Position numbers and translations under genes: made by a program. Positions 39,406 through 50,092 of a DNA stretch of 64,000 bases are shown here, piece by piece (position 1 is the first letter of the stretch; every line of letters starts with the position of its first letter). A model generated the notes under the pieces. That model ran no database searches, was not told the DNA's origin, and was given only the letters and a program-made list of their open reading frames with translations. Source of the stretch: Leishmania mexicana MHOM/GT/2001/U1103 (lineage: Eukaryota > Euglenozoa > Kinetoplastea > Trypanosomatida > Trypanosomatidae); contig NC_018318.1 in the NCBI RefSeq assembly GCF_000234665.1, positions 471,773 through 535,772 on the forward strand, given 5' to 3'.

Positions 39406-40371
39406 AGTGCATACGGCTGTGCGTGTGTGCGTACGCGCAAGAGGACTGTTCATACCCTTTTTAACGAAGTTCTGGTGCTGACGATGATGGTGTTGATGCG
39501 TGTGCATGCGTACGTGCATGTTTGTGTCCGTGTGCAGAGGGTGGGTCGCTTTGTTGTCGCACTCGAGTGCGACGGCGGGATCGCTGTGACATGGCGGCAG
39601 CGAACGGGGATGAAAGTATGCAGAGAGACGCCAAGGAAGGCAATGAATTCACATGAGGAGCATGCTGTTACATGCGTGAGCGTACGAACACACGGCAAGA
39701 GCACGGAAATCGTTGAGGAAGTTGCGATATCAGAGGAGCGGGGTGTGACGTGACGAAGGGGTACAGGGCGTGTGAAGTACTCATGGTGAGCCCGTGGGCC
39801 CGTGCCTGCTTCGCTCTCAACGTGTCTCCCTCCCCATTCTCCCCTCTACACACTGTTATACCCTTTGCATCGGTGCACGCCCGTTGCGGTGGCAGATGGT
39901 GGCTACCCGGCCTTGATGGACGGTTGTCCCTCTCTCTTCCTCACTCCATCCATCCCTCCTCGCCCCACCCTCTCCGCTGCTCACTTATCTTTCGCTGCTT
40001 TGACCCCTCCCCCCCCCCACCCACTCACCCCCGCCGCTGCTTCATTGTCGCATTCTCTTGCAAGAATGACTCTACGTTTGGCCGCGAGAGAAGACTGAGC
40101 CTCGGCGCCCCTCACCCCCCTCATCCCACGCTGTTCTTCCTTGACGCTTTCCGCCTCCTGCTCGTCGTCGTGCCCGCCAAGACAGCTCCGCTCCCCTTTT
40201 CGGCTTTCTACAGGGAAGGCGAGACGCTTTTTCCCTTCGCTGCTCATACGTTGACTGTGAGCAGCCCTGCGCGGTGCAAGCTCCTGCTGCTCCCCCGCGT
40301 GCTCGCCCCGTCTTCTGCCCTCGGGTGTGCTGTGAAGGCGCGGCAGACGGACGAGAGCAGGGACAAGGCCA
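39406..40371. other. intergenic / UTR region
   Basis: The first half (to about 39770) is mixed sequence. The second half is strongly pyrimidine-rich, with a C run near 40010-40019. AG follows pyrimidine tracts at about 40212. No convincing gene. Confidence 0.6.
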
Positions 40372-43179
40372 ATGTCGGTGCAGACGCAGGATGTGGAGGT
40401 TGAGGTCGACCTGTCGAAGCTTATTGACGTCGGCCTCACCTTCCTCCCTCTGCAGCTCACTATCAAAGACATCCTTCAGCGGCTGGCGTGCCTGGAGAAG
40501 GAGAACGCCATTCAGAACGATCACATTGCTCAGCTGACGTCGAACGTGGCGGAGCTGGAGGCGGCAGCCGCCGCTCAGGCCTCCGCGACTGATCGTAACG
40601 GCAACAAGGAGAACAAGGACGCCGAGGCAGAGCACGCAGCCCTATGGGAAGAGATGTCGCGGCTCAACGAGCTACTAGGCGAGCTGCAGGAAGACGCCGA
40701 GCAGGGTCGGCACACCATCGACGAGATATACGCGGCTCGCAAGCACCAGAGCAGCGCTGCCGCGGCAATGGCCGGCGCCTCGTCCCACGCGTCGCTGAGC
40801 ACGGTCGGCAAGTCAGCCGCCACTCCCCTCGCTCACTCGCCCGCTAGTGGTCCCGGCGCCTCTGGAATAGTGGCCTCTGCACACGGCGCAAGCGCCAGCA
40901 GCGCCGCCACCTCGCAGAGGCAACAGGACGCCGTGGAGACTTCGGGGTCGTCGGTGCCCGTGGGCGACATCATCCTGAGCAAGGCGCACGAGGCACTCGA
41001 GCTGGTAGTGGAGGCGCCGCATTCTGCCTTCTGTGACTCCCGCGATGCTAGCCAGCGCGTAGAGAGCGACCATGCGGCCGGCCTTGGTGGCGGTGAAACC
41101 GGCACTCAGGCCTTGCAAAGCCCGTCGCCCACGTCCGCTGGCGGCACTGCGCGTCATCGTCGTGGTGTGTCCATTGTGGACGGCCCCTACGAACCTCAGG
41201 CTCGTTCGTCTGCCTCCTTCCCACAGCTCCGGCACTCCTCTGTGTTGCAGGACGCCCCCACCGCTGCGTCACCGCCCCAGACAACGTGTGATTCGTCTGC
41301 CATGTGGCCGGCGGCGACTGGCGGCGAGGATGCCGGCGAGCACCGTGAGACGACCGCGCCTATCATGGAGCCCGTACCATCTGTCCAGCAGCAGCTACGC
41401 CGACCAAGCATGTATGCCGAGAAGCGGATGACAGCCGGTGCGGCGCGGCGCGCCTCCGCTCGCGCTGCGACTGGCGCCGGAGGCACCTCCGAAACAGGCT
41501 CGCCGGCGACACTGCCGTCTGTCTTTGACAAGCTCCGCCGCGACGGGGAGGATATCGCCTACCTGAACCGCGTCGTGGCGGAGATTTTGGGGGAGATGAA
41601 GGGACTGCACGAAGACGTTGACTTACTGCGCACTAACCGCCCGGAATCGGACGACGCGACTAGCCGGCTTCGTGGGGTAGTAGACAGCGACGGGCTCGAT
41701 GGCTTGCTTCGGCGATTGGCCCGCGTTGAGGGCGACATCATGGACGCTCGTCAGCACACGCAACACCGCAGCAATCAGGTTCAGGAAGAGCTGGATGACC
41801 TGAAGAGGCAGCTGCGCGTGGCGCGCGGTCTCACGGATGACGACGTGGACGCACTGCGCAGTGCCGCCGATCTCTCAGAGCGCCTGCTCCAGCTCGAGCG
41901 GCGCGTTCGTGCGTTGGAGGGCGGCCAGGGCATGCTGCAGGAGCAGTTTGCGAACGTGCTTGCGGTAGGCGACGGCACCGGCGGCGATGGCGCCGTGGAG
42001 GTGAATGCTATTCAGTTCGCTGCCCTTCAGGGCGCCGTCAAGGGGCTGGAGAAGCAGCTTGCTGAGCTCCTCGCGGCGGAGGAGGGTCAGCGGGATTGGA
42101 CGGATGACATTCGCAAGCTGAACGAGGGCTTGCGGTCGGTGGAGGCTGAGGTGGAATCCGCTCAGGACCAGCTGCACCGCCTGCAGAAGGAGGCATACCG
42201 ACTGGACGAGGTGAAAGCGAACCGCACCGAGCTGCCGGACGACTCCCTTCTCGAGAAGGCACAGCACTGCAGCAGCATGGGCGCCAGCGATGGGGCGACG
42301 ATGTCCGATCTGGCCTCGCGCATCTCGCGTGCCGAGGCGAATATCGAACGCATCAGCGAGAGCAAGGCTGACCGCGGCGCCCTCCACAAGCTGCGTGACG
42401 AGCTCAACGCTTTGCGGGAACTTGTGGAGCTGCTGAACGCGCAACACCGTGACCTCAACAACGCCGAGGGAGGTAGGGCGAGCGCGGCGATGGAGAACAT
42501 GCTCCGCGAGCTGCAGGGTGAGCTGAGCGCTCTGAAGGAGGCGTACAATACACGCTTCGCCGGTGGCGGGCTGAGCGGCGAGGATGCCAAGGATCTGAGG
42601 GACAGTATCGAGCGACTAGACCACTGCAAAGCCGACGCCACCCTCGTGGCGAACAAGGCTGAGCGCGATTACGTGGAGAACGCGCTGGAGCGGCTGATGC
42701 GCGAGGTGGAGCAGGTGCTGAACGCAACGAATGCAGGCCTCATCGACACTCTAGAGAAGTCGCTCGGCATTCTGCGCGACATGATTGACGGCAAGGCAAC
42801 AAAGCAGGATGTGGCGAACCTGCAAGGATGGATGTCGGAGGCGAACATCGGCGGAGGCGCTGGCGCGCCAGATGGACTGACTGGGTTCAAAGGCTTTCGC
42901 TGCCTTGGCTGCAACCGGCCAATGGACAACATGCGACCTCGAACGTTGCCGGCCACCATGACCCCCTTCTTGAACCGCAATCCGCAGAACCACCCGCAGG
43001 ACAACGTCACTCGTACAATTCAGCAGCAGCATGCACCGCCACGGGCTGGGGGGGGCGGTGGAGGTCAGGGGACCGTCGCTGGCGTTACCACCTCCTCCAT
43101 GCGCTCAGCCGGCAGTCCTGAAGGGTCGTTCCACCGTAGCACCAACAGCGAGCCGCTGCCTCCGATAGAACCCATGTAA
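40372..43179 (+). CDS. Coiled-coil protein with QRICH2-like (DUF4795-like) C-terminal region
   Basis: The protein is 935 residues. A short ordered start (MSVQTQDVEVEVDLSKLIDV) leads to a helix, then a long Ala/Ser/Gly-rich low-complexity part (about 130-380). Coiled coil runs from about 385 to 820 with many heptads. The C-terminal third shows the spaced pattern KADATLVANKAERDYVENAL, then KATKQDVANLQGWM, followed by a compact Cys-containing block GFRCLGCNRPMDNM and a Pro-rich tail. That helix-then-Cys-block arrangement is what I remember of the DUF4795 region of QRICH2, a sperm-flagellum protein. If right, a flagellar structural role is likely. The resemblance is by eye and the confidence is for coding plus coiled coil; the family name is less certain (about 0.5). 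Confidence 0.85.
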   Translation: MSVQTQDVEVEVDLSKLIDVGLTFLPLQLTIKDILQRLACLEKENAIQNDHIAQLTSNVAELEAAAAAQASATDRNGNKENKDAEAEHAALWEEMSRLNELLGELQEDAEQGRHTIDEIYAARKHQSSAAAAMAGASSHASLSTVGKSAATPLAHSPASGPGASGIVASAHGASASSAATSQRQQDAVETSGSSVPVGDIILSKAHEALELVVEAPHSAFCDSRDASQRVESDHAAGLGGGETGTQALQSPSPTSAGGTARHRRGVSIVDGPYEPQARSSASFPQLRHSSVLQDAPTAASPPQTTCDSSAMWPAATGGEDAGEHRETTAPIMEPVPSVQQQLRRPSMYAEKRMTAGAARRASARAATGAGGTSETGSPATLPSVFDKLRRDGEDIAYLNRVVAEILGEMKGLHEDVDLLRTNRPESDDATSRLRGVVDSDGLDGLLRRLARVEGDIMDARQHTQHRSNQVQEELDDLKRQLRVARGLTDDDVDALRSAADLSERLLQLERRVRALEGGQGMLQEQFANVLAVGDGTGGDGAVEVNAIQFAALQGAVKGLEKQLAELLAAEEGQRDWTDDIRKLNEGLRSVEAEVESAQDQLHRLQKEAYRLDEVKANRTELPDDSLLEKAQHCSSMGASDGATMSDLASRISRAEANIERISESKADRGALHKLRDELNALRELVELLNAQHRDLNNAEGGRASAAMENMLRELQGELSALKEAYNTRFAGGGLSGEDAKDLRDSIERLDHCKADATLVANKAERDYVENALERLMREVEQVLNATNAGLIDTLEKSLGILRDMIDGKATKQDVANLQGWMSEANIGGGAGAPDGLTGFKGFRCLGCNRPMDNMRPRTLPATMTPFLNRNPQNHPQDNVTRTIQQQHAPPRAGGGGGGQGTVAGVTTSSMRSAGSPEGSFHRSTNSEPLPPIEPM

Positions 43180-43739
43180 ACTAGGAACGTAAAGCACGCC
43201 CCGTAGTCTTCGAGGTCGTGGACATGTACAGTGATGCGTGTGTGTCTCGGTTAGTGCGGTAGTTCATCGCCGCCGCCGCCTCCACTTTCCCTTTCTCCGC
43301 TTCAACGATCGCTTTGCCATGTTTCACTTCAGCGTCTCTGCGGGCGCTGTGCAGTGCACTCGCGCCCTCCCGCGTGTGCTCCGCTGGCGGAGAGCGTGCG
43401 CTGTCTCTCGGTGTTCTATATATATATGTTTCGCTTAGCTTCTGCGCTTCCTTTGCTGTGGCATTCCACAGGTGATGTAACAACTTCCGTCTGCGCTCTT
43501 CGTACTCTCGCGCGGCGTGGGCGTGGGGCGGCGCTTTTCCCTGGGCGCCGCTTACCGTCTTTCTCCTTCGACCCCACCCTCCGGTCGATGGGCATCGCCA
43601 ATGCGCCTCCCTCTATTTCTCGCCCCCCCCCCTGGCCATCTGATTTTGTGTAATGCAACGCGCGGGAGGTGCAGCGAGTAGAGACTTCTCGCGCTCTTGC
43701 GCTGGCTTCGATCACCCGATGACGCAGTGCGTCTGTGTG

Positions 43740-44500
43740 TGTGAGGGGGAGGAAGGGGCGCACGTCAGTGTGTGGCATCCAGGGTCCACTACCCACATGC
43801 TGTGTGGGGGTAGGCCAGGCAGCCCCCGCCGCCCCTTACCCCTGCCAATGCCGAGCCGCCGCTTCCGGTGGTGACGGGGTCAGGCGCCGACAGCGTAGGG
43901 TGCGGCGAGGTCCTGGATGGCGCCGCGTCGGAGCGGCCCGTCACGGTGGGCACGTCTGCGCCATCCGTGCGGCGGGCAGAGTGCCGGCGTGACTGGAAGG
44001 CATCTGACCGGGCCCCCACACGGCCCGCTGGTGGTGAGGCGCCTGGGCCACCCCGAGGAGGACGCGCCACGTGGCGGCCGGCACAATGGGGTGCGGTGGG
44101 AGTGGGGGAGCGGCTGTGAGGGGACATGCGAGGCGTGTAGTGCGTAGAGGGTGACGCAGGGACCGTGCTCAGGTGACCGAGTCGGCGCACTGCTGGAGCC
44201 TGCGCCCTTCGCTGCTTCGCACCACGCGATGGGGGGGGGAGCCTGTGACGGCGCGGGGGAGGGACGTCGAGCAGAGTTTGAGCGCGTGCTGCATGGCCGA
44301 GAATGGGCATGCTGAGCCAAACTGGTAGCTGCGACAATGGGGAGACGGGTGTGTGGTGCTGATGGCAGCAGCGATGGCGATGACGAAGGTGTGCTGCGCA
44401 CAGACGCGTTTCTCCGGTATTTTGCCTCCCCTCTTTGTATGGAATACGACGACGCTCATCTCGAATAGGTTTATGCAGATGGAAAGAACGACGGCAAGTC
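43740..44500 (+). mobile_element. Candidate SIDER-like degenerate retroposon
   Basis: Bases 43776-43793 (CATCCAGGGTCCACTACC) plus the following TGCTGTGTGGGGGTAGGCC and AGGCAGCC match, in order and spacing, the block at 37708 and the recalled ingi/L1Tc 5' hallmark. The next 450 bases are GC-rich and purine-richer than the CT-rich flanks, with phrases such as GTCGGAGCGGCCCGTCAC. That composition shift is abrupt. No open frame of note in either strand. Both ends are estimated. Confidence 0.45.
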
Positions 44501-45224
44501 ATACATTCCTTCTTGACGACTCGCTCTTGTGTGTGTGTGTGTGGGTAATGGGGTGCACGTGAGGAGGGGCACGTTGCAGACAAGCACCGCCCTTTCTCCC
44601 CACCGTTGCCCTAATCCACCGGTGCTGCTATGTGGCGAGTCTCGCCCGTCACGTGCAGTTGAGGCGTCGACGTTCACCCGTTCGTGTCTCCTGCCCAAGA
44701 AAGGTGACAGAAAACCGTCACAAAGTACTCGTCACCTGCTGGCGCGTCTGGTTTTCGACTTCCGCAGACACACACACACACACACCCACCCACACACACT
44801 GCGGCTACTCTACGTTGTTGTCGCGCGATATCATGTGGGATGTGTCTCTTCTTCCCTCACCGCCTTCATGGTCTTCGACGTGTCATGCCTCCGCCCTTTT
44901 TTTCCTCGTGTTCCGCCCTCCCTCCCTCCCTCCCGCATCCGCATCCGCACTCGCCGCTCCGTCTGCCCGTCTCGCACTCCGGTGCACTTTGCCTGAGACA
45001 CCGTTTTCTGTGTGTGTGTGTGTGCATGCATATCTGCTTGGGAGCTCACACAGGAGACGGAGGGCACGTTGCAAAATTCTGACGGCCACCCGAGGGATCC
45101 GCTTCACCAACACGGCCGCTACACAGAGACACGCACACAACTTCGCCTGGACGCAGGAAGGGTCAGATCCCCGCATTGCGCCTTTGCCGCCTCGTCTTTG
45201 AACTCGTCCATCTCTTCACACCAG

Positions 45225-45281
45225 CCTGGTGCGCTGCTCTTCCTATTCGCACCTGCCGCCGTCTGCGTGTGCGCTGGTGCA
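45225..45281 (+). promoter_or_regulatory. candidate spliced-leader acceptor before the gene at 45291
   Basis: A pyrimidine-rich stretch (about 45225-45262) is followed by AG at 45280-45281, nine bases before ATG 45291. This supports 45291 rather than any earlier start. Confidence 0.4.
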
Positions 45282-45290
45282 GGGTTAAAG

Positions 45291-47000
45291 ATGCGCTTGC
45301 GTATTGAGCGCGCGGCACGCACGGAGCAGCGACACCTTGCCGAGAAGAAACTCAGCGCGCGCGTCGATGCGCTCCTGCAGACCTTAGCTCGCCACATACT
45401 GGTCTGTGCCCCGCCGTGGGCTGCGCAGGCAAGTGCGAGCTCTTGGAATGGGTCAATTGGTCACGTCAGCGGTGCGGCGGCGCTCTCCTGGAGAGGGTGG
45501 CACGACGCAGAGCTGGCAGATGTGCGTTCCACGATGACGGAGGTGGAGGAGCTAGTGGATCTGCACGTTGTCCGGCCTCGTGACGCTGCTGCGGCTACTC
45601 ATGAGGGTGGAGCTGATGGCGTGAGGTGGTCTTCAGCCGCAACTGTGCCGAGCAGTGCCGCTTCGGCCGTACCGGTGTCGCCTGTCCTCTTTTACGAAGC
45701 CTTTGTGCGCCAACTCATCGAGCAGCTCTTCGGCCCTGTCACGAAGACCGCCCTTTCCTCCATGGTGTCCCCTGATCGCACACATGGTGTATCTGGCATA
45801 GCGGAAACCGATACGGTTATCGTGCAAGGCTCTGCCCCGGACGTCCCCTCATCTCTTTTCCCTGCCCAATCGGTGCTGCGCCTTCCCGCGATCGTCTACA
45901 TCGGTTGGCACTGCGGCTACAGTCTTCTCACCTCGATCGGAGGAATGCTGCGCTTGGCGGACGACGATCGTGCGGCTGGCTGGCTGGACGTCACCTCTGC
46001 AGCACTCCGCAGCCTATTGGGTTGTGCACGTGCTCACAGCTGTGATCCTTCTGCTGCCGCGGCCCCCGACGCGGCAGACGCTCTTCATCACTTCATGGTA
46101 AACGCACTGATGCAAACGCGCTCGTTGCAGTGTCTGTGGTGGTGGTGCAGCCTGGTCTCTGAGCACGGCCACACACATGGCTTACTGACTACTCCACCAT
46201 CAGCGCCGTCTCCCGAAACGGCACTGAACCCTCCTGAGAGCATGAGAACGTCTCCTAGCATAACCGCGTCAACAGCTGCTACTGCGGCTGGTGGTAGTGG
46301 CAGCACCGGTGGTGCCACGATGCACACCTCGCTTGCCGCTAGAGAAGACTACAGAACGCTCTGGTACATTGGCCTCGCTGAGGCGGCGGCCTACCTCGGC
46401 TCAACCACTCTACCCACTGTCGCCAACTTCCTCCACACCGCCCTGACGAGGTTTGTGTTCTCTGCTGCTGCGTCACCACCGCAGTACTGGTTGAGTCACG
46501 CTGCGCAGCTCACGGGGGCTGTGCAGGCCGTTCGCGACGTCGCAGCGCATCTCTTTCCATCCCCGGCACCGCCCACCCGCGCATCTCCTTCAGCGACGTC
46601 ACCCTCATCTCATATTCAGTTCGCTGCGGCCACGGCCATTTTCCTACGCCACGCAGTGCATGATGCGCTGCTCCCGCTGGCGGAGCGCGTGCTGGACGAC
46701 CCGGCGTTGCTGCAAGGCCGCATCGCGCTAACCGCAAAAGCTGCATCCATTACGCCAGGAGCAGCAGCGCCGATGGTTGGATGCGACGGCTGGAGCAACA
46801 GTAGCGAAGAGGAATGGGAAGGGATGCAGGTGATGGATGGCGCCAGTCGTTGTCCCTCGAGCACTGCGACTGCCGTTACCGCTGCGGCGCCTGCAGAGGC
46901 ATCACAGAGCACCCTCACCTACGCAATCGACACACTGGAGCGCGAGTTTGGTGACTTGGTGCGTGCTGACAGCGTTGTCATGACGCTGCGGCGGCTCTGA
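45291..47000 (+). CDS. Conserved-looking hypothetical protein, helical
   Basis: The protein is 569 residues from ATG 45291. The open frame extends back to 45012 but that part is Cys/Val-rich UTR-like translation. The N-terminus is basic (MRLRIERAARTEQRHLAEKK) and starts a helix. I do not recognise a family. Ordered stretches with helical hydrophobic patterns are SPVLFYEAFVRQLIEQLFG, LRLPAIVYIGWHCGYSLL, FMVNALMQTRSLQCLWWWC, LWYIGLAEAAAYLGST, and an amphipathic end TYAIDTLEREFGDLVRADSV. They are separated by Ser/Thr/Pro-rich inserts, common in Leishmania proteins. There is no clear transmembrane helix or signal peptide, and no catalytic motif seen. The pattern of alternating ordered helices suggests an alpha-solenoid-like or adaptor protein, which is a guess. 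Confidence 0.75.
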   Translation: MRLRIERAARTEQRHLAEKKLSARVDALLQTLARHILVCAPPWAAQASASSWNGSIGHVSGAAALSWRGWHDAELADVRSTMTEVEELVDLHVVRPRDAAAATHEGGADGVRWSSAATVPSSAASAVPVSPVLFYEAFVRQLIEQLFGPVTKTALSSMVSPDRTHGVSGIAETDTVIVQGSAPDVPSSLFPAQSVLRLPAIVYIGWHCGYSLLTSIGGMLRLADDDRAAGWLDVTSAALRSLLGCARAHSCDPSAAAAPDAADALHHFMVNALMQTRSLQCLWWWCSLVSEHGHTHGLLTTPPSAPSPETALNPPESMRTSPSITASTAATAAGGSGSTGGATMHTSLAAREDYRTLWYIGLAEAAAYLGSTTLPTVANFLHTALTRFVFSAAASPPQYWLSHAAQLTGAVQAVRDVAAHLFPSPAPPTRASPSATSPSSHIQFAAATAIFLRHAVHDALLPLAERVLDDPALLQGRIALTAKAASITPGAAAPMVGCDGWSNSSEEEWEGMQVMDGASRCPSSTATAVTAAAPAEASQSTLTYAIDTLEREFGDLVRADSVVMTLRRL

Positions 47001-48341
47001 TCCCTGCGGTGATACGCCGAAACTATGCCCTTCGGTGATGATCAGTTGAGCTCTTACTCGCTATGTCTTTTCAGTGTACCACACATTCGTCTGCAGCCCT
47101 CGTGACTTGTAGTCGCTCACCCTGCCCTGCCCCCCGCGTCGGTACCCGTGCACGCGTACCTTGCTCCTTCGCGCTCTCTGTAAGGGGACTTCATCCGCAC
47201 CCGTTTCGTGTTCTTGTACAGTTCTTCTCCAGACGGCCAGAGCCGAGGAAGCGTACCGGCATCGGGCGCCAGTGCTCATACTCGTGCATCGTATACACCA
47301 CGCGATGCTCCCTGCTCCCTTGCTGTTGCTGCTCTGCTGTCACGCTGTCATTGGAACTCCCCGCTCGGGCCGTCTTTTCTATTTCGCGGCTGGCGTGCTG
47401 GCATCGGTCCCACCCCATCGAGCCGCCGCTCGCATCTCCATCACGTGAGACGGGAGAGCCGGTGGGATGGGTGGGCGTGCAGTTCGGTGCGTGCGCAACA
47501 AAGGTATACATACGTCCCCTACATGCCACCGTGAGTAAATGGGTCTCGGGGCAAACGGCGCGATCGCACACACTCGCCATGTCGGATGATGCGACTATAC
47601 GTATGCTGCCGGTGGCGAGATCGATCCTCTACACTGACCCTGCCCTCTCCTCGCCGCTTCTCACTCATGCTGGCGAGGCAGAGGAAGCATTGGCGCGCTG
47701 CGTGTGTGTTGAAGCGCTGTTCTTGGCTGTGTGCCTCCCGTCCATCGTTTCATTGCCCCCCCTCGCGGGTCTGCCGTGGCCTGGCGTCTGTGCCTCTCAC
47801 GTGTGCAACAGGAGAGGAGCAGACGATATCGCCCGCTTATCTTTGCTGCGCGCGCGCCTCTCCCGTCACCCCCCTTTGTGTGGTGTGGGTGTCTGTCTGC
47901 TCGTACCCGAACGGTGTGGGCCGGTGTGAGGTGGCCCACTCGCGATCGTGTGCGCTTCTTGCCTGCCGCGTACTTCCTCCTTGCCCACTCGCTTCTCTCA
48001 TGTATCGCCACGCACCGCGATCACGCATGACGTGCCGTCTTACGTCCCTTCCCGCGTACATGCTGAGGCGAAGCAGAAACCAAGACGAGACCACACAAGA
48101 GCCTCCCAACGCGATAGTGAACGGCTACGCTGCCGCCACGTCACTGGCTCCCTCTGCATCGGCTTTCTGCTCGCTTCGCATCTCTCTTCCTGCGCATTTC
48201 CTTATTCACGTCTTACGCGACGCCTACATAGATAATAGTCTCCTCGCCTGGTGTGGCGCCCGCCCGTTTCTCGACCGACTCCGCCTGCTCCTTCTGTCGC
48301 CTCTCTGTCGCTGCCCTTTTAGTGCGCGCTGTGACGAGAGA
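47001..48341. other. intergenic / UTR region
   Basis: Open frames here (for example the upstream extension of the next gene back to 47586) are Cys/Arg/Ser-rich with no domain character. A long pyrimidine tract at 48288-48320 precedes the next gene. Nothing else recognised. Confidence 0.6.
48288..48322 (+). promoter_or_regulatory. candidate spliced-leader acceptor before DEK-like gene
   Basis: A classic pyrimidine tract ending CTGCCCTTTTAG has AG at 48321-48322, about 19 nt before ATG 48342. It argues that the longer upstream frame is not translated. Confidence 0.6.
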
Positions 48342-49271
48342 ATGTCGGAGGAGGAGGAGGCAGAGTCCCGCTTCGACTTCAACGAAGGCGCCGGTGTAGC
48401 ATTGGGCACCTTGCCCTGCTTTACTACCGTCTCCACTCGCGGAGCTGCTGGCAAGGCGCTGGAGGCGGCATTAGAGCCGCTTCACCGCATCGCCTACGGT
48501 CGTGCCGGCAACAATGGCAAGCGCCGCGCCGCCCTCGCTGGCTTCAAAGGATTCCCCGTGTCGATGGAGGCGGAGGTAGCGGAGAAGATCGCAAAGCTGA
48601 CGAAGGACCGTCTTCGCGATGTTATCAAGGCCCTCGGTATCAACGTGCACATCTCTCTCTCGCATGCGGAGGTGGCGGCCGGGGTCACAAAGTTTTTGAT
48701 GGCCCCGCGCGACGATGGCAAGTTCAAGGGTAGCAGCCCGGCAGCAGCCAAGTCCAAGAAGGTGTCGCCGTTGAAGCGGCCCGCGCCTGCCGATCCGGAT
48801 GATGAGCCAGAGGTAAAGAGGTCGCGTCCAGAGCCGCCAGAACTTTCGTCCGCAGCGGCAGCGCCTGTGGCCTCCTCTGTGTTTGCCACCTCCGCCGGCC
48901 CGTCGGATGACGCGGTGCTCGTCGAGGTCTACCGCCGCGTTCTCGCCATGACCCCTGAGGACCGCGCGGTTCTCGGGGTCAAGGCGCTCCGCACCAGCCT
49001 AGAGGCACACTTCAAGCTGGCCGCCGGGGGTCTGCGCCACAAGAAGGGCATCATCACCACCGCAGCCTCTGAGTGCGTGCGGGCACTCAAGGAGGCAGAG
49101 ATGCGGGCTGCGGCGGCCGCCGTACAGAGCGTCAGTGACGCGCTTCCGTCTTCCTCTCCCACGAGTGCAGAGCAAACGGCGGCCCCTGCGCCTTCTGCGC
49201 CCGAGGTGGTCGAGAGCACCGCACCGGCTCCGGTTGCGTCGCCGGTCACCGTGACCCACGAAGGCGACTAG
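48342..49271 (+). CDS. DEK-like chromatin protein
   Basis: The protein is 309 residues from ATG 48342. The N-terminus is acidic (MSEEEEAESRFDFNEG). Residues about 40-122 resemble the SAP-like DNA-binding region of DEK: EPLHRIAYGRAGNNGKRR, then GFKGFPVS, then a helical part ending HAEVAAGVTKFLMAP, which follow DEK's leucine-helix, FSGFPF and FLMxP elements in order. A basic linker (about 130-165, with KSKK and KRPAPADP, then VKRSRP) looks like a nuclear localisation signal. The C-terminal part (about 188-250, DDAVLVEVYRRVLAMTPEDR through HKKGIITTAASECVRAL) fits the small helical DEK C-terminal domain. The tail is low-complexity. DEK proteins bind chromatin and alter DNA topology; a nuclear role is inferred from the domain pair and basic linker. 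Confidence 0.75.
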   Translation: MSEEEEAESRFDFNEGAGVALGTLPCFTTVSTRGAAGKALEAALEPLHRIAYGRAGNNGKRRAALAGFKGFPVSMEAEVAEKIAKLTKDRLRDVIKALGINVHISLSHAEVAAGVTKFLMAPRDDGKFKGSSPAAAKSKKVSPLKRPAPADPDDEPEVKRSRPEPPELSSAAAAPVASSVFATSAGPSDDAVLVEVYRRVLAMTPEDRAVLGVKALRTSLEAHFKLAAGGLRHKKGIITTAASECVRALKEAEMRAAAAAVQSVSDALPSSSPTSAEQTAAPAPSAPEVVESTAPAPVASPVTVTHEGD

Positions 49272-50092
49272 GGTGCCGACACAGGTGCCTGCTGCGCCCG
49301 CTCCCCCAGCAGTTGGTGGTGGTGGCGCCAGTAGGGCGGCCGCACCACGGTGTCGGCTCTCTCTAAGCGACAGATGTGCGCAGCGAGTGGGCGGCGCCTT
49401 TGTGTGTGTGTGTGTCTGTGTGTGGATGTGCTGGACGGTGGGGCGGCCTGGAGGGCAGTGCGGCGACGCGTGCCGTGCGCTCCGCGTTGTCCCCCCCTCC
49501 CCACCATGACAGAGATGACGTTAACGACTACACCGCCTCCTCCTTTTATGCGTTCTCCACGCTTCTAGACAGGATATTGCCACACCTCACAGCAAGCGAA
49601 GGGCCGTGAAGGGCGCTGCCCCCCTTCCTCGCGCGGCCCATCACACCTTCTCCCTGAGCACGGGCCCTCTGTTCTTGTACCGTGCTTCTCTGGCGCGGAT
49701 GCTCAGACCCTCATGGCGGTACCAGGGATTCAGATTCTCCCCGGCGTCTGCCGCTGTCTGTCTTTGTCTCTGCCCTTTTGCGTTTTCGCTGCCCCCGGTA
49801 CATCATCTTTCTCCACTTGCTTCTCCACGTGGTCTCCCTTCCGCCACGTCACTTGGGGTCTCGCCCATCACTTCCGGCCGCCACTTACCGGGACGCAGCA
49901 CCACCGACCCCTCACTCCAGACATCGTAAGTGTAAACTCGAGAGAAGGACAGCGCCGGCCGTCCTTTCGCACACCGCAATCTCGCTCAGTCCTCCCTCTG
50001 CTGCGTCGCTGTCTTGACGCACAGCTGTGCGCCGCGGCCCCTGCGCTCTCCCCCCTCGACGCCTGCAGCGAAGAAGGTGACATGCGAAGCAG
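49272..50092. other. intergenic / UTR region
   Basis: Includes a GT run at about 49400-49425 and CT-rich sequence to 50060. Open frames are short. The tract at about 50045-50064 followed by AG at 50067-50068 is the probable acceptor for the next gene. Confidence 0.6.

Larger units (their letters stand above)
43180..45290. other. intergenic / UTR region
   Basis: Holds the candidate SIDER-like block (43740-44500), TATA repeats near 43418-43428, C runs at 43623-43632, CA runs at about 44768-44800, CCCT runs at 44917-44935 and a GT run at 45009-45024. An open frame enters the next gene from 45012 but lacks an ATG-based, protein-like N-terminus before 45291. Confidence 0.6.

Noticed and set aside
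43789..44583. 264-codon - strand frame over the retroposon-like block
   Set aside because: His/Arg/Pro/Ser-rich with no domain. GC-rich, purine-rich elements give long chance frames on the other strand.
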